Below, one piece after another: positions 23,139-34,990 of a stretch of DNA of 64,000 bases. The notes beneath the pieces were generated by a model. It had not been told where the DNA came from. It ran no database searches and saw nothing but the letters and a program-made list of their open reading frames with translations. The translations under genes were made by a program, and so were the position numbers. The stretch comes from Coffea arabica (taxonomy: Eukaryota; Streptophyta; Magnoliopsida; Gentianales; Rubiaceae). Where the stretch lies: contig NC_092312.1 in the NCBI RefSeq assembly GCF_036785885.1, forward strand, positions 25,686,001 through 25,750,000. Direction: 5' to 3'. Numbering within the stretch: position 1 is the first letter of the stretch; the number at the start of each line of letters is the position of its first letter.

Positions 23139-24374
23139 ATGGATGGTTCGGATAGTGATATTAACTTGAACCAAGAACCTGTGTACCAGCCTGTTGGTTC
23201 ATCAGCATCAGGTTTTCCGTCTTTATGGAATGAATTTCATGCACTAGGACCTGCTAATGATAGTATACAAGAGAGGTTTAGACAGCTCAAGGCTGCAACT
23301 CTTAGAGCAGGGCTGAGCCGTAGGTGGCAACGGATTTGCAATTTGAACGAAAACGGTGGTTCATCTATGGATCCTATAGTTGATGTGAATGGTGGTAGAG
23401 GAATGCATGGTGGGGAAGAGAGTGGAGGTGTTATTGATAGCAATGTTGATAAGGGGAAAGGTTGCAAAAGGGAAAGTGGTCTTTTGGTTGCCATGGCACT
23501 GGAGATGGACACCGAAGTTAAGAAGGTTCCTGAGGATGTGGGGAGTTTCTATGATTGTAACGTTTGTCTGCATTTGGCGAGGGATCCTATCTTGACTTGC
23601 TGTGGTCACATGTTTTGTTGGGCTTGCTTTTATAAGTTGCCATATGTTGATTCAACTGCAAAAGAATGTCCTGTGTGCGAGGGAGAAGTGACGGATTCCA
23701 ATGTCATCCCAATTTATGGCAATGGCGATAGTACTAGGGAGTCAAAATTGGAGTCTGGAATGACTATACCTCCAAGGCCAAAGGCACAGCGAGTGGAGGG
23801 TGCAAGGCAGCAGCGTGTGGCTAGGGGTGCGTATGATATTCCAGTTGGAGAAGCATTAAGGCGAATTAGGACTAGTATAAGTGCAATTGGGGACAACCCT
23901 CAGCAAGAAGACTCCAACAGAGATACTACAACTTTCGTTGCAAATTTTTCAATGAGGGAAGAGACTCGACTTCGACGGCTGCGCTCCCTACAGATGTCTA
24001 GAAGATTACCAGAGAGAGCTGCTTCTCTTTCTTCTGCTTCATCTGCTCTTAATGTTGCAGAAACGGTAGTTGAAAGTCTTGGGACATTCCTTAATAACCG
24101 TCGTTTCCAAAGAAGTGATGCACCGGTTTTGTCTGTTGATAATGGGGATACCCTTACTAGGAATGCTGCAGTTTCACAATCAGAGCATCAGATATCAAGT
24201 GAAGAGATTAGTTCTGCAGTAGCTGGTCCCTCATCCTCCGGAACAAGCGACAATTTCATCGCCATCGAGCAAACAGAGAACATGACAAATGGTACTGCTG
24301 GTGAACTGAATCTGCCCCCTCGTTTTTATTCACCATCGAGGAGAAGAAACAGTTCGTCAAGGGGTGCAGGTTAG
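23139..24374 (+). CDS. RING-type E3 ubiquitin ligase, RMA/MUSE-like
   Basis: Single coding exon, 411 aa. The start is ATG at 23139 (MDGSDSDINLN); the frame is open a little upstream but without an ATG. The C3HC4 RING is complete: C140, C143, C155, H157, C160, C163, C177, C180 (YDCNVC, CCGHMFCW, CPVC). Before it lie a conserved-looking N-terminal block (FPSLWNEFHALGP, then IQERFRQL) and a Gly/Asp linker. After it the chain is Arg/Ser-rich (MREETRLRRLRSLQMSRRLPE) and ends in RRRNSSSRGAG. RMA proteins proper are shorter with a C-terminal membrane segment. This one is longer with no clear membrane helix, which fits the Arabidopsis MUSE1/MUSE2 group that helps degrade sensor NLR immune receptors. 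That role is family knowledge and untested here. Confidence 0.85.
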   Translation: MDGSDSDINLNQEPVYQPVGSSASGFPSLWNEFHALGPANDSIQERFRQLKAATLRAGLSRRWQRICNLNENGGSSMDPIVDVNGGRGMHGGEESGGVIDSNVDKGKGCKRESGLLVAMALEMDTEVKKVPEDVGSFYDCNVCLHLARDPILTCCGHMFCWACFYKLPYVDSTAKECPVCEGEVTDSNVIPIYGNGDSTRESKLESGMTIPPRPKAQRVEGARQQRVARGAYDIPVGEALRRIRTSISAIGDNPQQEDSNRDTTTFVANFSMREETRLRRLRSLQMSRRLPERAASLSSASSALNVAETVVESLGTFLNNRRFQRSDAPVLSVDNGDTLTRNAAVSQSEHQISSEEISSAVAGPSSSGTSDNFIAIEQTENMTNGTAGELNLPPRFYSPSRRRNSSSRGAG

Positions 24375-25925
24375 AGAATCAATTTTTTCATCACGGTTTT
24401 AGGAGATTTGAGTTGATGTAAGTAAGTAGCAAATCTTACGTCCTCCAGTCCCTTTGCCAACAGCGTAGCTTAGTAAGTACCAGGGTTGCTGGCATGTGTA
24501 ACTGTTTGCAGCTACCAACTTTAGTAACTGCTTTGCTTTATAAAGCATTCATATGCCAACTTGGACCAACTTTGGTCTTGAAAGTATTATAAACTGAATA
24601 TTCATTGCCTGGTTAATTGGGTTGCTGATCATATGGGATTTCACATGAACTTTATGATGTTAACCTTATTGAAGATGCATTTACTCCCCAAAGTGTGAAT
24701 GGCTAAGTTTGTGGCTTAGAGTTGGCCATTCATCTCCTGACCATATGAAGAATGGGAATATGTCCTAAAATAGAAACGAACTAAATCATGAACCCATTCA
24801 TCTCCAGTCTATGAGTTCTATTGAAGATTACTGGAAGAAGTAAATCTGACAGCGAGACGGGTTCAATAGCTAAACCACTGAATCAAAATAGGATTGGATA
24901 TGTCCATGCCCTTCATCCTTAGTTTTCCTTTCGTTGCTACGCTAGCATGCTGTTGAGAAAACATTCGTGCTTGTTTCAATTGCTATCCCAAGGTTTTTCT
25001 TCTTGGTTTAGGTGATTTGAACAGACTATATGCTCATCGAAAATTCAATGAGAAAACATGATATCTCTCGATCAGGGAAATTTATAGCTCTACTGTACGA
25101 CTCTTAATCCTATAGTTGCCCAAAGGGAGAATCTACTCCTTGAAGCAAATCTTGAACAGTCAATATTCCTGCAACCAAAAAATTTTCTTGGGAGGAAATT
25201 ACGAGTTCTTTGCAACGGAACTTGGAACAAACTTGTTCAAATGTCTTCAAATTTGTTCATCAAGGAACCTGATCAAAGATGAATTCTCATTTTCAAAAAC
25301 TGCAAAAAAAAAAAAAAAAAAAAAAAACCATCTCAAGGTACTTCTTTGTTTCTCTGTTTTTATCATTACTACGTATAAAAGAGATCCACTTTACTGAAGA
25401 ACAGAACCGTTTTATTTTCTATTACCATATCAACTGTGCTATTCAACTTGTGTATGTTTTGAAACAAATGCCATGTTGTAATAGATTTGGTTACAAAAAT
25501 TGGTTAGTGGTTTAGCACTAAGAAAAAGATTATTGTTTAAAACAAAAAGAAAATACCAAGTGAACGACTCAAGGAGAAAATGCAGTTTGGACCATCCCAA
25601 GATTGGGCTCAAAATCAAATCAGTCAAGGCTGCGCCTATCATTCGGGAGTTTGATGTGAGCTCGAAGTTCTTAAATTCAAGTTTGGGGTGATCAAGAAAT
25701 GAATAATACAAAGGTGGGATGGGACGAACGCCAAAACGGGACCAAAAGTGGGCCAAAAAAATGCAGAAATTACCAAAAGTGAGAATTCTTAAATTTGACA
25801 AACTACCCAACAGCATGAGAAGGAAGCTTCCCATAAGTATTGCCATATCAAGTCCTCAATGGAGGCTAGACGTGTTTTAATTAACCTAATTCTTGGAACT
25901 CTATATGTTAATGGAGTAACTCGAT
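24375..25925. other. 3' flank of the RING gene and intergenic DNA
   Basis: The first 250 bp or so is likely 3' UTR. An A23 run lies at about 25304-25326. The 135-aa minus-strand frame at 25439-25846 has no domain and no partner exon. Confidence 0.4.
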
Positions 25926-25929
25926 AGAA

Positions 25930-27171
25930 CTGTCAATAGGATCGGGTTAGCTTGAATTCGACCCATTTGGTCCAAAAAAAACTTATTGAACCTTTGCTTT
26001 AATTGGGTTGGATAGAGTTTGGGTCTCAATATTAGGTCCAAATTAAATGTGAGTCGAATTTGGACAATACTATGCTCAAGTCCGATTAAAGTTTGGGCCA
26101 TGTATAAGCGTGTGTGTATATGTATCCTTATCCTTATACTATATAAGATTGAGTTTTGATCAAAGAGAAGTTGAATTTCAGAAACTTTTTAGGAATGTGC
26201 AATGTTGTGTGGTTTTTGTAAAGCTTTTGGTACAACTTAGGCTAGCATGTATTTATATGTGTTTACCGAAATGCTCTTCATTATGGTACATTAAAGGCTT
26301 TGATATATGGAGACTTATGGGTATTTTTGGAATGGAAACTTATTTTGAAATCTTTTTTGTACCATGAACAAAGTACACAAACACAAACAGATGCAAACCA
26401 CACAATGAAAAATCTATCCATGCAATCTCCTTCTAGGATCTGTCTAAATTTAGATATGTTTTCTTTCTTATTATTTTTTTGCCACTTTTTTATTGTCCGT
26501 AAAAATACTATCTAGATTTTACCAATGTTAATTTCCTCCATTTCTAAATTATTTCTTCACCTTTAGACTGATTGTTTACCTGAGCCAAAAGGAGATCACA
26601 TGGCATCTGATAACTGTCAAGTTTATAAGATAGAGAATTGACAAATTAAACTTTGGTTTTTTAACCCAAGTTTAAATGAAAATAGGAGTTTGTTTCTATT
26701 GAAAATGAAAACATTTTCTGGAAATGGGAGGATTTTGGATTTTGTGATGTCACGGATTTTTTATTAACTAATTCTTTAAGATGCAAGATAAGTTATATGA
26801 TACACTTTGCTGATTTTTTTTTTCTTTTCACATGCATAATTTCAAACTTGAATTGTCATATTTCATAATTATTGCTTCTCAAATTACCTCTCTAAACACA
26901 AGCACCAAACACCCGCGCCATGCTCGGGCACTCTCCCTAGTAATGTCTATAATTGATAATTTTACATATTATAAAATAAATTATGAGTTTGGGTCAAGCC
27001 CATTTTGAGCCCAAATCTCATATAATAGTCTGCGCTGTGCTTGAACCTTTTAATATGAACCCAAAGCCGCTGAGTTTTAATCTCATATAAAGTGCAAATT
27101 CCAAAAATTCATAAAACTTATGAGTCGAGGTTGAACTTGCTAAAATCGACTCAAAAAGCCTAATTGACACC
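25930..27171. mobile_element. Non-autonomous TIR element, interrupted by a Helitron
   Basis: Left end TGTCAATAGGATCGGGTTAG; right end on the minus strand GGTGTCAATTAGGC. Both arms are rich in 'gtttgggtc/gagtcgaat'-type sequence common in degenerate plant DNA elements. Removing the Helitron at 26131-26940 leaves about 430 bp. The terminal repeat is short and the target duplication is not clear. Confidence 0.35.
26131..26940 (+). mobile_element. Non-autonomous Helitron, 810 bp
   Basis: The 5' end is TCCTTATACTATATAAG, the usual TC plus AT-rich start. The 3' end is a hairpin (CCCGCGCCATGCTCGGG, 4 bp stem, one mismatch, 2 bp stem, 3-nt loop) followed 8 nt later by CTAG. The base before is A (26130) and the base after is T (26941), as expected for insertion between A and T without duplication. 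No Rep/helicase is encoded. An alternative 5' TC at 26125 is also preceded by A. Confidence 0.65.
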
Positions 27172-28377
27172 TTTATAATTCGAGTCTGCATCAAGAAAAA
27201 TAGTTAAACAACATATAAACATTAAGTCAATCACGACCCAATTATATGCTTTTAGCCACCATAAATCTTTTGACCCTTTTCTAGGTTTCAGCAGCCATCC
27301 AAAACGGGATTGAATGTAAATACCATATAAATTATTTTAATTGAGTAACAAATACTAAAACATTCTTGAGAAAATATTCAATGAGTGTCACAAGTACAAT
27401 TATTGAGAACAATTAATGATTCGATCTGAATCAACTAGACGTGGTCGATATGTAAAAGTCATCAACCTTAAAGAAAAAGTCGTTTTAAAAGAAATAAATG
27501 ACAGAAATCAGACCAACTACTAATGTGGCAACACATCTGAGCCTTATGCACGCACATAATTAACTTCTATTACGTACTTAGATATTACTAATGGACCAGG
27601 CTTACTTGTTTAATTTCACGATACCTAGTGGCAATGAAAGTTGAGCTCCACATCGATGCCACATGTAGCTAATATTTTTCTTATACTCCGAAGTCGACCG
27701 AGAATGAAATTCTCTATTGTTGTTCGAGAAAGTTTATATACTAACTACTCCATTTCATATATTAGAGCAGGCCTGATTTCAGAAATAGTGACACCATCTT
27801 AGACTAAAAACGTTTGATGGTGCCTTGAACCAAATGTGGGGACAAAATGTGGCAGAAGTAGGCAATTCGGTCCTCTGCTGATACATAGAATGATAGAAAT
27901 AGAGAGACTGATGATGAAGGCCGACAGAGCGACGAGTGAGTTGTCTGACGTTGGTATCATTGCTTTAGACAACAGCTACCATTGACCGCACAAGACAAGA
28001 ATATGCTAGTATTCCAATCTCACTTTTTTCTTGTGTTTAGTGATAGAGAAAATTGGGAAGGTAGTTTCGTGGAATGTAACTGACCAAACTCTTCAACGAA
28101 AATGAAGTGACAAACCAAAAGTGATTTAGAGGGGAAGAGTGGAATGCACAACACCACCAACGAAAGGGTGAACAATCCCAAGATATAAATGTAATTTTTA
28201 ATCACTTTTTTATTTCACATACATCGCTCTACAGCAGAAGGTGTTATAGTATCATTCCAAATAATTTTTCCTAAATAATCTCTTAGCGAAATATTCAGCC
28301 TTTAAATCACTAAAACGAGCAAAAAAGGTCTTGCAATGCTTTCTTCCAAACCAAAAGGTAAAAAACCATTAGTCTAG

Positions 28378-28645
28378 TTTTTTTTTTTTTTTTTTGTCAA
28401 TCAGCAACTCATGCATTCCTTCTACTTTTATCCTAACTTATCTAAGGAAGTGAGACGCCCAACTAGGCCAAAAGAGTTTAGAGGATGCAGTTCCACCTCT
28501 CGATCAAAGGGGTACACTGTTGTATATCTTAGTGCACATCCTTTAAATTTAAAAGAAATCATATATTAGTGACAATCGATAAAAGGCAAGATTCGAATCT
28601 TTAACCTTCGTGGCCAACGTTCCAATAAACCCTTGGTTAAAAACC
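28378..28645 (-). mobile_element. tRNA-derived SINE
   Basis: On the minus strand the element starts near 28645, has a B-box-like AGATTCGAATCTT at about 28590-28602 with an A-box-like ATTGGAACGTTGG just upstream, and ends in 'gattgac' plus an A18 tail at 28378-28395. The 3' end ('tgac' then A run) resembles the tail at 33715-33740. Target duplications were not resolved. Confidence 0.5.
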
Positions 28646-28649
28646 ATTC

Positions 28650-30270
28650 ATCTAGATGGGTAACTATAAAATGATGATTCCCCCTTATCCTATGAAGTAT
28701 GAATTGGGGTCTACTTCCCCATGATTCGACCTATTACCGATACAGATATGATCGGTGACGAGGGCACTTAGGCATACTTGCCAAAGAAGCCCTTTGTATG
28801 ATCTAGCATGTCTAACACACATTTGCTTATTAATGCGTAAAAACTGTTACTTCATATTATTATTAGTACTTTTAGCAGAAAAAAAAAACAAAAATATACC
28901 GGAAATGAATTCCCAAAAAGTTTGCAAAAGCACACAATTTTATTTTCATGAATTTTTCGTTTATCAAATATTCACGCACACTGAAGCCTCGTTGGAGTAG
29001 TATATTTTATGATGAATACCAAAAGAGATATCGCGGGATATATTTCTGTACTCCTGTAATAAATCATAATTCTATAGAACAATCATATTCCGCATGGGAT
29101 TAATAGCGAAAAGGGGAATGAACTGCATGCAATTGCAATTTGTAGGTATAATTGTAGACAGTGATTAGCGACATAAAAATTAAAATGTTGCAGGCAATAA
29201 TTAACGACTTAAATGCAGTTGTAATTTCTAGGGGGCAGATATTGAAAGCAATAATTAACGACTTAAATCAAATCGTAATTGATCTGTCCTAATTAAGTCA
29301 TTAATTTTAGGCCTGAAAATTTTTAACATTCTCTGAAATTAAATGGCTCAAATCAAACTACATTTAGTCGTGATCCAATTTGAGCCGTGAAATATCCTCT
29401 CTGCAATGCTCCAACGGCTACAGAGGGCCAGGATCTGATGGGGTGGGACGCAGGCTGAGGAATGAATGAAAAGTAAAATGGACGAGGGACAAAGGAGCGA
29501 TGGACCGTAAATATGTGAGGCCATTCGATCAACGCCATAATAATTGCTCGTACATGCAAAAGGACGATTCTTGACCCCACATTCGTATTTTAATTCGAAG
29601 GGACACATACATATGGTTTGCATAGCAAATTTCCTTCGTACCATAAAATATATAGTCGTAGTACTTTTCTTTTAGCCGGGAGAAGAAGAGAAAAAATATT
29701 TATGAGATTCCTTCAACTATAGAACATTTGTTTATTTTCAAGCTTTACTAGTAAATCTAATTAATTGACATTCTAGAATTCCTTGGGAATAACTTTAAAT
29801 TGCAACAAAAAGTAACATGTGACGCTTTGGCTCTTTGGCATTAGATCAACTCCGATGAAATTATCGATCATGATTAACTAATCGCGCATGAATTTACATG
29901 TTAATTATTACTGTGTCTAATTTGGTATTATAATTATCACGAGAGCTATACACGGGTTACATTTGTAACCAAACCACTCATATAATTTTGTAAACAAGAA
30001 AATTATTTGAAAATAAAAGGTTAAAAGTTCAAAATGGGGTCTATTTTAGTGTCTAACTTGTATAAAATATGTTATTTTAGAAAAGCAAAGGAAAAAAGTT
30101 TCCATTCATAAAAGGTAGGTACTAACCTAAACCATCAACATGAGAAAGACTATGAAATTGCCTAGAAAATTGTGTTTACTTTTCATATATTCTTGCAATT
30201 GCCTATTATTTGTCCTATTTTAGAAAATTTATCTCTTACACAATGTTATACCCTAAAAATTCATTATACC
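28650..30270. other. Intergenic, no gene seen
   Basis: AT-rich DNA. The 98-aa minus frame at 29348-29644 has no domain. A 54-bp-period repeat at about 29194-29270 is listed separately. Confidence 0.45.
29194..29268. repeat. Short tandem duplication, period 54 bp
   Basis: The string CAATAATTAACGACTTAAAT starts at 29195 and again at 29249. A weaker related unit ('gattagcgacataaa') precedes them near 29162. Confidence 0.6.
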
Positions 30271-30279
30271 AATAAACTA

Positions 30280-30600
30280 CCTATGAACAAATAAAGAATT
30301 AGTCGCACAACTAGATATAGAGCGAGGAGAGAGATGGGTTAGAGGAAGGGATTGATAGGGTAGAAAGGGAGACAAGAGGAGATGATGAGGGGGTGAGAGA
30401 GAGGAGAAAAAAGAGAAAAACAAATGAGGAGAATGGGAGGTGGTAGGGGTGTTTTGGAAAATTTTGGGTTTTTTTTTTTTTTTTTGTGTTTTGGACAAAC
30501 AAACAAAAAAATTTTTTAATGCATCTAGAATAAGATATAAGAAAGGTTTAGACAAACTCTAAAAAAAACACCCCATCCAAATAGGCCTTATTAACATTTT
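30280..30600. mobile_element. TIR-type element fragment with a purine-rich core
   Basis: The right end on the minus strand reads TAAGGCCTATTTGGATGGGG, in the style of the TTTGGAT elements in this window. The interior (30318-30445) is almost all A and G on the + strand. The left end is not clear. The 92-aa minus frame is a translation of this simple sequence. Confidence 0.35.
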
Positions 30601-31789
30601 TTTTAAAACACTCTCAAAACTAACCATTAAATTGCAGCCTAATTTATTTAAGTTATATTGGTAAAATTAGTTCACTTTAAAGTTTACACTCATTAAAAGA
30701 TTGTATTGGTGATATTTCAGAAAATCCTCGTGAGCATATAATATAATTATAAAAAGGTAATAAAAAACAGTGAAAGAACAAAAAGGAACTTGCCAAATAG
30801 ATGGACTAATAAAAAGAAGATACAAAACATGTGAATGAATAATTAGGGTTATATAATTGCTTTAGAACTGACTAAAGCATACGGCTAACTTTACAATCTC
30901 GACTAGAAACAATAGATTTAAAAGAAAATTAATAAACTAACATGACTATACAAAATAAAACAAATATCACCACATATACTATATTTCCTATAATTTTAAA
31001 TAATTAGAATTGTATAATTGCTTTAGAACTGGTTAACAAATGGCATTTAAAAGAAAAATGAATTTAAAAGATAGTAATTACTAACATGAGAATGAACAAT
31101 AAAACAAAAATCACCGTATGTACCTTTTTTGTATAATGGTAAAAGTGACATAAATAGTTTTGGACTATTCTTTTATACTAGTCAGGTCAAAATCTAGGAA
31201 TAAGTGTATGAAAAAAAATTAATGCAAAAACAAATAACTAAGTCAAATTTGAAATTGTATTTTAAAAAAGTTTAATACTTAATATTAGTTCTGAAGAACC
31301 CAAAAAAAAACTAATAAGAAATATCTTAATTTAGGGAGTAATATTCACCAATAGGAGAACATAACATCAAAATGTTACTATTAAAAATCATGATAAAAAA
31401 AATATAAAAATGCATAAACAATACAGCTCCATTTTATTTGCAAGGCTCATTAGTTGAAAGAGATACCTCTCTTTTAACCTTTTAGCCATGCAAAAAAGGG
31501 AAATTGTAAGGTCTTCTTCGAATTTTAAGTTTCACGAAACCAAATTTTTAGAATGCTTTGTTAACCTTTTGAGTATTTCACGTTTCCATCTCAAACACAA
31601 AAATCATACAATAATGTTCTCTTTTTATATAAAAACAAACTCCAAATTAAAAACTCCTGTAAAATGAATAGAAAAATTTCCTTGAAAGGAAAGTTTATAC
31701 CCTCCCGCGTCTTGTAATAATATGGATAGATGGACTAGAGATCGACGATAAATTATTAGGGTTGTTTTGCTAATGATTGCAAATGTTGG

Positions 31790-32045
31790 GGAGTTGTCCC
31801 CTTCAGAAAGGACAATTATCTGGGCCCACACTGCTCCGCCGCGTGTATAATGCTTCTGTCCATATCCCCTGCTTCACAGATCACACTGTGCCCGTGTGTT
31901 GTCGATTTAATACCCCCAGTATTGATACTTTATTAGCCTCGCGCCCCTCAATTTCCACCTTTCATTCGTTGGCCCCACCCCCACGCACTGGTCTTTGACT
32001 TGGATCCCCCACGCGCGCTTCACGTGTCATCAACCCAACCTTTAA
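31790..32045. other. Isolated GC-richer island, promoter-like, no gene found
   Basis: This block stands out from its AT-rich surroundings, with 'gggccca', 'ccccacccccacg', 'cacgtgtc' (an ABRE-like ACGTG core) and 'ttgactt'. No ORF with a recognisable domain follows on either strand within 1 kb. It may be the remnant of a gene's 5' region, a transposon segment, or a promoter of an unannotated non-coding transcript. Confidence 0.25.
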
Positions 32046-33083
32046 ATTATCCATTAATATTACGTGTATACACTTTCACCATTAGATACATGACGCATAA
32101 TTCAAATTTAAATTTAAAATTTAAAACTTATATATATGTTATATATATAATCACGATAGTGTATACGCGTCAGCGTATAATAGATTCAATCTTAAATTAT
32201 TGCCGTTGTACGAAGTACAATGAATGACTCCCGGAAATGACTTTCAATTTATTTGTGGCAATTCACTTTACTGCCCATCCTCACGCGACCTGTGCCCTCA
32301 GCAAAGGATTTTTTTTTTATTATTTGTATTACATCAATTATTAAAATATATTTTAAATACTCTAAAATAATTGGAAATTTATGGATCTAAATGCCTTCTA
32401 AATAATGTATACAACTAAAGAGAATTGAGAGGATTTAAAATCTTTCATCGAATCCCTCGTTCCAAACGCGCCATAATGTAAATCCATATTAATACTAAAT
32501 CTTTAGCAAGTGCGCGTATTTATTTCTATATAATGATATGTAGATATCATACTAAGTGCCCAAAAGTCCGACCTTTTTAATGGAGTATTTAATATTATAT
32601 CTGTATGCGATATGCGACATGAGCTTCATATATACTAGTGCATTCTATGAGTATGTATGTTGTCATGCAAGAAAAGTAAGGTCTCGTTTGAATTGCTATT
32701 TTATAAATTTTTTATAGAAAAATATATTGTAATAATTTGATATATATATAAAATAAAAATATGATTAGAAAATATGGTCACAAAAAATACACAAATTTTT
32801 TCTTTGAAAAATTACAATCCAAATAATTATTAATATGGCAAAATGGGAAAGCTAATAAAAATTTGTTTTAACTTTGCAATTGTGACTCTCTAATCCTTGA
32901 AGATATGATAATTGTCAACAAAGAGTAGTTTAAATCAATTATTAAAAGCTGATAGGATGAATTGGACGAAATCAAGTCATATGTCAGCATGATGACAATT
33001 CACAAGGAAGAATAACAAAATGACATTTCTTAATTATATTTTTTTTATCTCACATACATTAAATCTTTACAGAGTATATTTGT

Positions 33084-33478
33084 CTATGAAAACTCTAGAA
33101 AATAACAATCCAAATAATCTAAGTAAGGCCACATATGTAAATATATAGTTGAGGGGTCATGGTGTAATTTGACTAAATAATTACACGATGAGAATTTACA
33201 AGGAAAGAATAACAAAAAAGCATGAGATGCGGAGTAAGGCAAAGAAGGAAGGGGCGGGAGTATAATTGGTGACAATGATTAAAAATGCGCGGAGGGATGC
33301 GTATCTTCATTGGTTTCGGGTTAAGAAAGAAGGCCGGCCGCTGTAAGCGTACTCTACTGCTCCCTTCTTTAGTCATTTCTCTCAAATCTCTGGGAAGTGA
33401 GGAGGTCAAGTCACGCATGGCCTGACCTGACCAGGGGATGCACCATTTGACCAAACTAATGCATCCATTCACAACCAC
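33084..33478. other. Intergenic with a GC-richer stretch; no gene supported
   Basis: A 101-aa frame on the minus strand (33173-33478) has mixed composition but matches no domain I recognise and has no flanking exons. I leave it unannotated as a gene. Confidence 0.3.
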
Positions 33479-33740
33479 TAACCCCTGTAACAGCAGTAAA
33501 AAAAATTTAAAGATTATGCTATAGCATTTTTTTTATCTAGTTGGATCTATATATTCACTAACCCCTACAACAGTCTCCTTAGGCTCTCCTCCCCCTAGAT
33601 TAGGCACTTTTTTGGTCTAATTGGTTCTATATATCCACTAGCCCCTACAACAGCCTCCTTAGGCTCCCCTCCTCCTAGATTAAGATAGAGTAGATTATAC
33701 AAATGTATCATTACTGACAAAAAAAAAAAAAAAAAAAAAC
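33475..33740 (+). mobile_element. SINE-like retroposon 3' region with an 80-bp tandem repeat and A22 tail
   Basis: The motif cccctacaacag (first copy cccctgtaacag) recurs at 33482, 33562 and 33642, exactly 80 bp apart, with neighbouring 'ctccttaggctc.cctcc.cctagatta' in copies two and three. The block ends 'cattactgac' then A22 at 33719-33740, the same style of tail as the SINE at 28378. A tRNA-like head is not visible. Confidence 0.45.
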
Positions 33741-34182
33741 CATCCATTCACAATTGCCCGGCCAAAGGAAAACCCTTTATGCTGCAGAGAAGACTGCTTT
33801 TGTCGAAGTGCAAATGTGTCAATTGCGTCAAATAAACACTAACCAAAATTCCAAGATTTGCCAGAGATCTTCACCACCTAAAGATCTAATGAAATCTTTT
33901 CTTTTCTTTTTCTTTTTCCTTTTTTTTTTTGATGAGGGAGAGATCTAAGGAAATCTTTTTGTCTTTAATCTGTTTCCTACCGTCTTATCATATGTAGGGG
34001 ACAGACGCTAGGGAGGGCTTATATCAGTTTATTCAGAGAGTTTTTCACACTTCGTCCAAGAGGATTCCTCGTGCAGAAGTGTCCAAACTTAGCTCTTAAA
34101 CCCCCTACTTGCCTACTCACCTGACTGCATATTTACTTGCAGACTGCACTAAGATGAACTAAAGCAGGATAACGTTAACGGT

Positions 34183-34185
<3 letters not shown>

Positions 34186-34221
<36 letters not shown>

Positions 34222-34236
34222 TTATTTATTTATAGA
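34186..34236. repeat. (TA)n followed by (TTTA)n microsatellite
   Basis: An uninterrupted TA run passes into four TTTA units. No function inferred. Confidence 0.85.
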
Positions 34237-34354
34237 GCTGTAGATTGATTTTATTTTTCTTTGGAGGGTGGGAACAAGCGTGCTTGATTCAGAAATGAAA
34301 GGACCAAAAATTCTCTCTGATGTGACTTCATGAATTGATTTTTTTTTTTTATCA

Positions 34355-34990
34355 TGGCTCCGTTTGCATTAACTATTTTTAAAGGTATTTTTGAAATATT
34401 TTACTATAACAATTAATATGAAAAACCTTTTATTATACATTTTTTTGTGATCCTTTTGAAAGTGTTTTTGAGATATTTTTAAAGTTTAAAATTTTTTACA
34501 ATATTTTTTAAAAATTACAACCATCACCCCCTCCCTTATCCTCACTCTCTTTCTTTCTCCTTCTCCCTCCCGACCTCCTCTATCTCTTTTCTCCTCGCTT
34601 TCTTTCGTCCCGTTCCCCTCTCTTTTTCCGTCACGCCTCACCCCTGCCCTTCCCTCCCATCCCCAAATCTGGTCGAGACTAAATCGAGACCTCTGGTCAC
34701 GACATCGCAACTAGATCATAGCCTCTGGTCGAGGACATGTTTGGGGATAGGGTGTAGCAGGAAAGGGGAGGGGAAGGGAGGAAGAAAAGGAAAGAGAAAA
34801 AGGAGGAGACGATGGCAATAGTGGGTGGTGGTAATAGATGAAAAAAACAAATTGTATAGATTTTATTTTTTATTTTTTATATATTTAGAGTTATTTTTTT
34901 ATATGTTGTATGGATGTGATATTTTTTAAATTATTTATGAATGTATTAATGTAATGTTATATATGAAAAACTTGTTTTTAAAAAACGAGA
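34355..34990. mobile_element. TIR-type element with a pyrimidine-rich core
   Basis: The left end GGCTCCGTTTGCATTAAC matches the end style of the elements at 39404 and 49765. The inner arms contain 'tattttactataacaa'. The core at 34520-34650 is almost all C and T on the + strand. The right end is diffuse near 'cttgtttttaaaaaacgag'. The 74-aa minus frame is simple-sequence translation. Confidence 0.4.

Noticed and set aside
25439..25846. 135-aa minus-strand frame
   Set aside because: Hydrophobic by AT-rich composition only; no domain, no neighbouring exon, no promoter signal.
33173..33478. 101-aa minus-strand frame of mixed composition
   Set aside because: Looks less random than most, but no family is recognisable and no splice partners were found.
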